A stretch of DNA of 64,000 bases from CAILHX01 sp046155285 (GTDB lineage: Bacteria > Pseudomonadota > Gammaproteobacteria > Burkholderiales > Methylophilaceae). Below, piece after piece: positions 58,804 through 64,000 of the stretch. Where the stretch lies: NCBI GenBank assembly GCA_046155285.1, contig JBJXEA010000020.1, forward strand, positions 11,333 to 75,332, given 5' to 3'. The position numbers and the translations under genes are program-made. Numbering within the stretch: position 1 is the stretch's first letter; the number at the start of each line of letters is the position of its first letter. The notes under the pieces are model-generated. The model was not told the origin of the DNA and searched no databases. It saw nothing but the letters and a program-made list of their open reading frames with translations.

Positions 58804-59709
58804 ATGGCATCTCTCAACTACAAACATTTACATTATTTCTGGGTTGTCGCCAAATCAGGCAGCATCGTAAAAGCCTGCGAGCAGCTACATTTAACTCCCC
58901 AAACCATCAGCGGACAGCTCAGCCTGTTCGAGGATGTAATCGGCGAAAAACTGTTCAACCGAACAGGTCGCAGGCTGGTTCTGACAGACCGCGGACAAGT
59001 CGTGCTGAGCTATGCTGAGGAGATTTTTTCGCGTGGACAAGAGCTGGAAGACATGCTGCGCCAAAAAAAACCCGGGAGACAGCTGCAATTCCGCATCGGG
59101 GTTTCTGACGCAGTGCCTAAAATTGTCGCCTACCGCCTCATCGAGCCCGCACTAAGAGCACAAGAGTCATTACGCATTATTTGTCGTGAAGGCAAAGTAG
59201 CCTCACTTTTGGGTGAACTCGCAATGCATAGACTAGATATCGTAATCGCCGACAGCCCCATGTCACCCAGTATTGATGTGCGTGCATTCAACCACTTGCT
59301 GGGGGAATGTGGCGTAACTTTTTTTGCTAGACCTGAACTGGCGAATCAATATCCCGGGGAATTCCCAACAAGGTTAAATAATGCTCCCATGCTGGTTCCC
59401 GGTGACGATGTCGCCACGAGACCAAAGTTGATGAGATGGTTTGAAGAACATCACATCAGACCCAGAATTTTGGGAGAGTTTGATGATAGTGCATTGATGA
59501 AAGCCTTCGGACAGGCAGGAGTTGGCTTTTTTGCCGCACCCTCCTCCATCGCCGAACAGGTAGAACAAGAATGTGGCGTGATTCGTATCGGCAGCACCAA
59601 CGACATTATCGAAAAGTTTTATGCTATTTCGGTTGAGCGTAAACTGACACATCCCGCCGTGGTGGCCATCAGCGAAGCTGCACGACTAGAATTATTTATG
59701 CCTGAGTGA
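58804..59709 (+). CDS. LysR-type regulator NhaR-like
   Basis: A 301-residue LysR regulator closest in pattern to NhaR: LNYKHLHYFWVVAKSGSIVKACEQLHLTPQTISGQLSLFEDVIGEKLF. NhaR responds to sodium and alkaline pH in enterobacteria. No nhaA is nearby. It is divergent from a stress-gene set (hibernation factor to terC), which contains the alkaline-linked terC-type gene. A GGAGG ribosome site lies 6 bases upstream of the ATG. It ends 2 bases before the convergent carbonic anhydrase. Confidence 0.88.
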   Translation: MASLNYKHLHYFWVVAKSGSIVKACEQLHLTPQTISGQLSLFEDVIGEKLFNRTGRRLVLTDRGQVVLSYAEEIFSRGQELEDMLRQKKPGRQLQFRIGVSDAVPKIVAYRLIEPALRAQESLRIICREGKVASLLGELAMHRLDIVIADSPMSPSIDVRAFNHLLGECGVTFFARPELANQYPGEFPTRLNNAPMLVPGDDVATRPKLMRWFEEHHIRPRILGEFDDSALMKAFGQAGVGFFAAPSSIAEQVEQECGVIRIGSTNDIIEKFYAISVERKLTHPAVVAISEAARLELFMPE

Positions 59710-59711
59710 GA

Positions 59712-60344
59712 CTATTGCAAAGACGCAAAACAACCGCGCTGCGAATCGTACCCCACCAACTCGCATTTTTGTATGTCGAAGTACCATCCATGCATTGTCA
59801 GCAGGCCTTGCTCCACACGCTGCTTAATCCACGGAAAAGTGCGTAAATTCTCCAGTGAAACCAAGATAGACGCCTCTTCGCAAGCACATAATTGCACTTC
59901 GGGTGTCGCACCAGGCATTTCTGCCAGCACCTTATCTTTAGCGCGCGCCGCCATATTCACCCAATTGCCGATAAACTCAGCTTGTATGCCCGCAGGAATG
60001 CCCTGCATCAAGGCTTTAATGCCGCCACATTGGCTATGGCCGAGCACAATGATGTGCTTTACTCCCAAAGCACATACGCCGAACTCCAGCGCGGTACTCA
60101 CCCCGTGCAGCCCACCGCCGGTTTCATAAGGCGGCACCATGTTGGCCACGTTGCGTACCACAAACATATCGCCGGGATCACAATCGGTGATGATGGCAGG
60201 ATCCACGCGCGAATCGGAGCAGGCAATCACCATGGTGCTAGGATTCTGGCCTTTCTTCAGGGTCTCGAACAACTCCTGCTGATGCCCGAAATAGTCGGTC
60301 TGAAAACGCTTAAAACCTTCGACCAGTTTAGAAATGTCTGTCAT
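59712..60344 (-). CDS. Beta-class carbonic anhydrase
   Basis: A 210-residue beta-carbonic anhydrase. Zinc ligands are complete: Cys42-x-Asp44-x-Arg46 in ACSDSRVDP and His103/Cys106 in LGHSQCGG. It interconverts CO2 and bicarbonate, supplying bicarbonate for biosynthesis, including the AIR carboxylation just before the step of the downstream-encoded neighbour PurC. The stop abuts the nhaR-like stop, and the start is 4 bases from the purC stop, same strand, so the two may be co-transcribed. Confidence 0.95.
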   Translation of the reverse strand: MTDISKLVEGFKRFQTDYFGHQQELFETLKKGQNPSTMVIACSDSRVDPAIITDCDPGDMFVVRNVANMVPPYETGGGLHGVSTALEFGVCALGVKHIIVLGHSQCGGIKALMQGIPAGIQAEFIGNWVNMAARAKDKVLAEMPGATPEVQLCACEEASILVSLENLRTFPWIKQRVEQGLLTMHGWYFDIQKCELVGYDSQRGCFASLQ

Positions 60345-60348
60345 GTTG

Positions 60349-61254
60349 TTAAATGTCTCGTCCTGTCAGTTGGCGATAGGCTTCACGATATTTTTCGCTG
60401 GTTTTAGCCGCCACCTCGGGGGGTAATTCCGGCGCGGGCGGCTGCTTGTTCCAACCGGTAGATTCCAACCAATCACGCACATATTGCTTATCAAAACTGG
60501 GCGGATTGCTACCCACTTTATATTGCTCCGCAGGCCAAAAGCGTGAAGAATCGGGCGTGAGCGCCTCGTCTATCAGGTATAGCGTACCAGCACCGTCCTT
60601 ACCCATCCCAAGCCCAAACTCAAACTTGGTATCGGCGATGATGATACCTTTTGTCAGTGCAAATTCTGCCGCTGCTTTATAAAGCGCAATCGCCGAGTCG
60701 CGGACCTGTTCCGCCAAGTCTTGGCCTATCAGCACCACGGTTTGCTCAAAATTGATATTCTCGTCATGCGTACCAAGCTCCGCCTTAGTGGAAGGCGTGA
60801 AAATAGGTTGCGGCAGTTTGGAAGCCTCCTGCAAACCCGCAGGCAGCGCAATGCCGCACACTGTGCCGGATTTCTGATACTCCTTCCACCCCGAACCTAC
60901 CAGATAACCGCGCACCACCGCCTCAATTGGCAAGGGCTTCAGCTTCTTCACCACGATGGCGCGATCGCCCAGCTGGGTATGCTCAGCGACATTCTTCACC
61001 ACCGATTCCGGCGCGATTCCGGTGAGGTGATTAGGAATGATGCTGGAGAGTTTGTCGAACCAGAAATTGGCAATCTGTGTCAGCACCGCGCCCTTACCCG
61101 GAATAGGCGTAGGCAGGATGACATCAAAAGCCGACAGGCGATCAGTGGTGATAATCAACATCTTTTCCGCGTCTATGTCGTAAATGTCGCGCACTTTGCC
61201 CTGATTGATAAGCGGCAGGCTTTTGATGCTGGATTGTAGTAAGGGTGGTTTCAT
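60349..61254 (-). CDS. purC: Phosphoribosylaminoimidazole-succinocarboxamide synthase PurC
   Basis: A 301-residue SAICAR synthetase, purine pathway. It has the longer (about 300) form found in many betaproteobacteria and yeast. Motifs: GKVRDIYDIDAEKMLIITTDRLSAFDVILPTPIPGKG, then PIEAVVRGYLVGSGWKEY, and FEFGLGMGKDGAGTLYLIDEALTPDSSRFW. First gene of a unit with the carbonic anhydrase. Confidence 0.97.
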   Translation of the reverse strand: MKPPLLQSSIKSLPLINQGKVRDIYDIDAEKMLIITTDRLSAFDVILPTPIPGKGAVLTQIANFWFDKLSSIIPNHLTGIAPESVVKNVAEHTQLGDRAIVVKKLKPLPIEAVVRGYLVGSGWKEYQKSGTVCGIALPAGLQEASKLPQPIFTPSTKAELGTHDENINFEQTVVLIGQDLAEQVRDSAIALYKAAAEFALTKGIIIADTKFEFGLGMGKDGAGTLYLIDEALTPDSSRFWPAEQYKVGSNPPSFDKQYVRDWLESTGWNKQPPAPELPPEVAAKTSEKYREAYRQLTGRDI

Positions 61255-61431
61255 TGTGTACTTTGGGATAGCTTACCAAAGACTGGATTATCGCCTCTAC
61301 GGCCGAGCTTGAAAAGCTGAGATGACACTTAGGAACACAAGATTCAGGAAGATTCCAAGGTTCGCCCATATTTCATGCTAGATTACGACAATTGCGCTTG
61401 TGATTTATCAGATTCCATTAAAAGGTCAACT

Positions 61432-62535
61432 ATGAAAATTCTATCCGTGTTCAACAATAAGGGTGGTGTCGGCAAAACAACCCTAACATATCACTTATCA
61501 CATGCGTTATCCGAAATGGGATACCGTATTTTGATGATAGACGCAGATCCTCAATGTAATTTAACGATTTATTCAATCACTGAAGATTCAATACATGACA
61601 TATGGGCGGCAGAGGATGCTTTTATCGACGAAGGAATGGATGCCACTAAAAAAGGCATGACTCAAGAAGAGTTTAAAAAAATACTAAATTCGCCAAGAAG
61701 TCTTCATTTTATTGTTAAGTCAACCGAGGAAGGAACAGGCGAGCTGGACAATTTACCGCCACCTTATAAATTAACAGAGTCTTTAGATATTATCCCAGGC
61801 AGGCTTTCTTTACATACATTCGAAGAAAAAGTTTCTGCTAGATGGCCGGATGCTTACCGAGGCGACCCATTAGCAATTAGGACACTGACGCGCATTAGGG
61901 CTCTAGCCGAACAATACACGAGCAAAAACAATTACGATTTTGTAATCGTCGATACATCTCCCAGTCTAGGCACCTTAAATAAAGTCATTATTTCTACGGT
62001 AGATGGCTTCTTTGTTCCGGCCTTACCAGACCTATTCTCTCTCTATGGAATACGAAATATTGGAAGAGCTCTATCAGCATGGAAAGCTGAGTTTGAAATT
62101 CTTTATAAGCTAATCAGCGAAGATAAGCGTAAATCATTCCCTGACCGGTTTGTCAGTTTCTTGGGATACACCATCTACAACGCAAAGCCTTATGCCAACC
62201 CAAAGGGACAATGGAATTTAGCTAAGGCACATTTAAACTATGCTGAGCAAATTCCTTCTGCGATAAAAGATTTCATAAAACCAGAACTCCGCAACCACTT
62301 AACTGATGCGCTATTAAACGCCCCCATTGGTGGCGACTCCATTATGTATACCCACAACACATTTCCAGCTATGGCTCAAAAGTATCATAAACCCATGTGG
62401 AAAGTACCAAGTCACCCGTCAATAGCAAGGGATGATGTGAATACTCTTGCAGGTTCCCGCGCCAAATACGAAGAGACAAAGCCTTCTTATACTAGGTTTG
62501 CAAGTGAGCTACTTAGTCGAGTCAATTTACTCTAA
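61432..62535 (+). CDS. ParA/MinD-type AAA ATPase of an accessory island
   Basis: A 367-residue ParA-like ATPase. The deviant Walker A is FNNKGGVGKTTLTYHLSHAL (residues ~7-17, with the signature lysine), then MIDADPQCNLT and Walker B FVIVDTSPSLGTLNKVI. An insertion of ~100 residues between the A' and B motifs and a C-terminal ~150 residues are not typical for plasmid ParA; they are longer than in Soj proteins. The start at ATG 61432 is preferred; an upstream in-frame ATG has no ribosome site. The composition is clearly more AT-rich than purC next door. It lies 12 bases from a RelA/SpoT-type gene, with no parB. Confidence 0.85.
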   Translation: MKILSVFNNKGGVGKTTLTYHLSHALSEMGYRILMIDADPQCNLTIYSITEDSIHDIWAAEDAFIDEGMDATKKGMTQEEFKKILNSPRSLHFIVKSTEEGTGELDNLPPPYKLTESLDIIPGRLSLHTFEEKVSARWPDAYRGDPLAIRTLTRIRALAEQYTSKNNYDFVIVDTSPSLGTLNKVIISTVDGFFVPALPDLFSLYGIRNIGRALSAWKAEFEILYKLISEDKRKSFPDRFVSFLGYTIYNAKPYANPKGQWNLAKAHLNYAEQIPSAIKDFIKPELRNHLTDALLNAPIGGDSIMYTHNTFPAMAQKYHKPMWKVPSHPSIARDDVNTLAGSRAKYEETKPSYTRFASELLSRVNLL

Positions 62536-62547
62536 GGCGGTGAGTTT

Positions 62548-63204
62548 ATGACTGCAAATCATGATGGACTAATTGAGTTATATCGTAGTCAAGAGCATTT
62601 GTTTAAGCAATTCAAGAATGCTGTTGTTGATTGCTTTAACCTTGAACCAAAACTTAATCAGGCAAAAAATCCGACAATCCATTCTATAAAATCTAGGCTA
62701 AAAGACCCTGACCATCTTCGCGAAAAGCTAGTAAGGAAGACATTAGAGGTCGATTGCATCACATTAGATAATTTTTTTACGCGCATTACTGATCTTGCCG
62801 GAGTGCGTGTTTTGCACCTCTATCAGGATCAGTTTCCACAAATTCATGGCTTTATTGCCGACAAAATTAAATCTCAAGATTGGTTTTTAGCAGAAAAACC
62901 AATTGCATATTCATGGGACCCAGAGGCCAGAGATTTTTTTGAATCCCATGGGCTTGAGGTAAAGCTGAAAGAGTCTTACTACACGAGCATCCACTACCTC
63001 ATTAAACCTAAGGGAAAATCAGACATCTGCTGTGAAATTCAAGTGCGGACACTGTTTGAGGAAATATGGGGAGAAATTGATCACACAATTAATTATCCTG
63101 AACCTACGCAATCAAAGGCATGCAAAGAACAGCTTCGTGTACTTTCAAAACTCGTATCCACTGGTACGCGATTAGCCGATTCTATTTTTCGTTCGAATGA
63201 TTAG
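62548..63204 (+). CDS. Small RelA/SpoT-type alarmone synthetase (possible toxSAS)
   Basis: A 218-residue single SYNTH-domain protein; no HD hydrolase, TGS or ACT domain. Synthetase motifs are intact: SRLKDPDHLREKL (Arg50, Lys52), TDLAGVRVLH (Asp82, Arg87), YYTSIHYLIK (Tyr145, His149), and CEIQVRTLFEEIWGEIDH (Glu163, Gln165, Arg167, Glu176, His179). It could make (p)ppGpp/(p)ppApp, or pyrophosphorylate tRNA like toxSAS toxins. GGTGAG is the ribosome site. It directly follows the ParA-like gene (12-base gap), so the pair is one operon. No antitoxin-type small gene is adjacent on this strand. Confidence 0.88.
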   Translation: MTANHDGLIELYRSQEHLFKQFKNAVVDCFNLEPKLNQAKNPTIHSIKSRLKDPDHLREKLVRKTLEVDCITLDNFFTRITDLAGVRVLHLYQDQFPQIHGFIADKIKSQDWFLAEKPIAYSWDPEARDFFESHGLEVKLKESYYTSIHYLIKPKGKSDICCEIQVRTLFEEIWGEIDHTINYPEPTQSKACKEQLRVLSKLVSTGTRLADSIFRSND

Positions 63205-63264
63205 CAAACGAGCTTGCCCATCTGCCGCATCAAAAAAATGTGGGCAATCTCTGGAGAGTTGAAA

Positions 63265-63570
63265 TCAGGGCGTGGTGGAGCGGGGAGTTGCGTGCAATTG
63301 CACACCCAACGCCTTAATCACTTTCAAAATCGTGGCAAAACTGGGGTTACCCTCACCGGATAAGGCTTTGTACAGGCTTTCGCGCCCTAAGCCAGTATCC
63401 CGCGCCAGTTGGCTCATGCCTTTGGCACGGGCAATGGTGCCTAGCGCCTTGGCGATGAAGGCGGGGTCATCGCCCGCTTCTTCTAGGCAGGCTTCCAGAT
63501 ACAGCGCCATGTCCTCGTCGGTTTTGAGGTGTTCGGCGCTATCCCATTTACGCAGTTTTAGTGTTCCCAT
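63265..63570 (-). CDS. HigA-like HTH antitoxin without partner toxin
   Basis: A 101-residue protein of the HigA/addiction-module antidote type: MGTLKLRKWDSAEHLKTDEDMALYLEACLEEAGDDPAFIAKALGTIARAKGMSQLARDTGLGRESLYKALSGEGNPSFATILKVIKALGVQLH matches the N-terminal arm and helix-turn-helix of this family. In related modules the HigB/RelE-like toxin gene lies just upstream of the antitoxin on the same strand; here that position (above 63570) has only a palindrome and repeats. It is an orphan unless the toxin is elsewhere. Confidence 0.8.
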   Translation of the reverse strand: MGTLKLRKWDSAEHLKTDEDMALYLEACLEEAGDDPAFIAKALGTIARAKGMSQLARDTGLGRESLYKALSGEGNPSFATILKVIKALGVQLHATPRSTTP

Positions 63571-64000
63571 TTTGGCCTTCTAGAGTTCTTGAGAAGGCAT
63601 AATTGTATTCTATAGGATACGACATATTGAGTGAAATTTTAGCCTACCCCTCACCCCAGCCCTCTCCCACAAGGGGCGAGGGAGCAGCGGGTGGCGCACC
63701 ACCCCTCCCCCTTCTGCCGCAGCCGACAACGCAGCTCCAAGACGGGGGCTTGGCGGCAACCTGTGTTTGAGCTCCGCGACAGACCACGTTGTGTGTGGTC
63801 TGTTAGGGCGAGTTGGATTGCCACCCGTCTTGGAGTTGTGTTGGCGGGAACCCGCAAGGGCAAGGCGGAGGGGGTCTTTTGCTTTGGTTACTTTCCTTTG
63901 GACAAGCTGTATAGACCGAGTACATAGGTAACAGGTGTGCCAGGACATAGGTAACACTACTACAATGGTTTAGGGTCTCGCAAGTCAAAGCGCATCAGGC
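63571..64000. other. Repeat-rich region at the right edge, no supported gene
   Basis: After the palindrome come a CCCTCACCCCAGCCCTCTCCC..GGGGCGAGGG hairpin (63648-63684) and nested inverted repeats: CTCCAAGACGGG 63735-63746 with its complement at 63824-63835, enclosing CAGACCAC 63780-63787 with GTGGTCTG 63795-63802. Then ACATAGGTAACA is repeated directly at 63922 and 63945 (23 bases apart). The last element resembles the ends of IS481-type insertion sequences, from memory only. The short frames here look like shadows of repeats and are not called. Confidence 0.5.
63605..63620. promoter_or_regulatory. Palindrome upstream of the orphan HigA-like gene
   Basis: GTATTCTATAGGATAC is a 16-bp near-perfect palindrome (one mismatched pair) with a TATA centre, 35 bases before the antitoxin start. 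It is likely the antitoxin's own operator, implying the promoter directly precedes the antitoxin and that no toxin gene sits between. Confidence 0.5.

Noticed and set aside
61432..62535. Plasmid or chromosome partition locus (parAB)
   Set aside because: No parB-like gene or centromere-type repeats nearby; the following gene is an alarmone synthetase.
63205..63264. TTGCCCA/TGGGCAA inverted repeat after the synthetase gene as a terminator
   Set aside because: Seven-bp arms with a 20-base loop and no T-tract; too weak to call.
63922..63956. Direct repeats that might start a CRISPR array
   Set aside because: Only two 12-base units with an 11-base interval; no spacer-length periodicity and no cas genes.

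Overview
The window is a single bacterial chromosome segment, tightly packed with genes. Gene content and protein sequences point to a betaproteobacterium, most likely of the Nitrosomonadales/Gallionellaceae type: ubiE-ubiJ-ubiB, bioBFHCD, pcnB-folK-dNK-panB-panC, a RegB/RegA-linked cytochrome bd operon, a rubredoxin/rubrerythrin cluster and metal-handling genes. The genus is inferred from content only. Short palindromic intergenic repeats are frequent, and several families recur inside the window.

Layout. 1-2494: ubiquinone biosynthesis (ubiE 3' part, ubiJ, ubiB). 2521-5298: a lower-GC accessory island with an unrecognised four-gene operon on the minus strand and a Phd/PIN toxin-antitoxin pair. 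5304-9188: oxidative-stress genes (FAD rubredoxin reductase, two stand-alone rubredoxins, a rubrerythrin without its rubredoxin domain, OxyR, glutaredoxin) followed by secB. 9324-11081: gpsA and a MazEF-type pair. 11124-15729: a copper/heavy-metal cluster (MerT/MerP-like pair, outer-membrane barrel, multicopper oxidase, outer-membrane efflux lipoprotein, Cys-rich exported protein). 15792-19021: a TIGR03118-family exported protein with a Fur-box-like site, trmL, two small unknown genes and comF. 19214-24845: bioB-F-H-C-D and a chemotaxis receptor. 24893-29129: pcnB-folK-deoxynucleoside kinase-panB-panC. 29279-35853: tas, mutS, yjbQ, tpm, a cNMP-binding protein and an AI-2E/PerM-type permease. 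35902-42557: clpB with a heat-shock-type promoter, an HD-GYP protein and a PAS/GAF/GGDEF/EAL protein.

42858-51902 is a redox-respiration block. A TonB-dependent receptor and PepSY membrane protein diverge from regB-regA-cydP-cydA-cydB-cydX-thioesterase. The kinase has the quinone-binding GGxxNPF motif and the conserved redox Cys. It sits in one apparent transcription unit with the quinol oxidase, behind a 17-bp palindrome resembling RegA-family sites; a near-identical palindrome lies at 42827. 52021-58684 carries membrane and soluble pyrophosphatases, then a stress/membrane set (terC, htpX, UPF0114, DUF1232, Bax-inhibitor-1 family, hibernation factor) divergent from an NhaR-like regulator across a perfect inverted repeat. 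59712-61254: carbonic anhydrase and purC.

61432-63570 is a second AT-rich accessory island. A ParA-like ATPase is immediately followed by a small RelA/SpoT-type alarmone synthetase, and then by an orphan HigA-like antitoxin on the other strand. The ParA-synthetase pair is the best candidate for an undescribed system (possibly abortive infection or an addiction module); that function is inferred from architecture and context, not shown. The last ~350 bases are repeat-rich and may enter an insertion sequence. No tRNA, rRNA or CRISPR array was seen.
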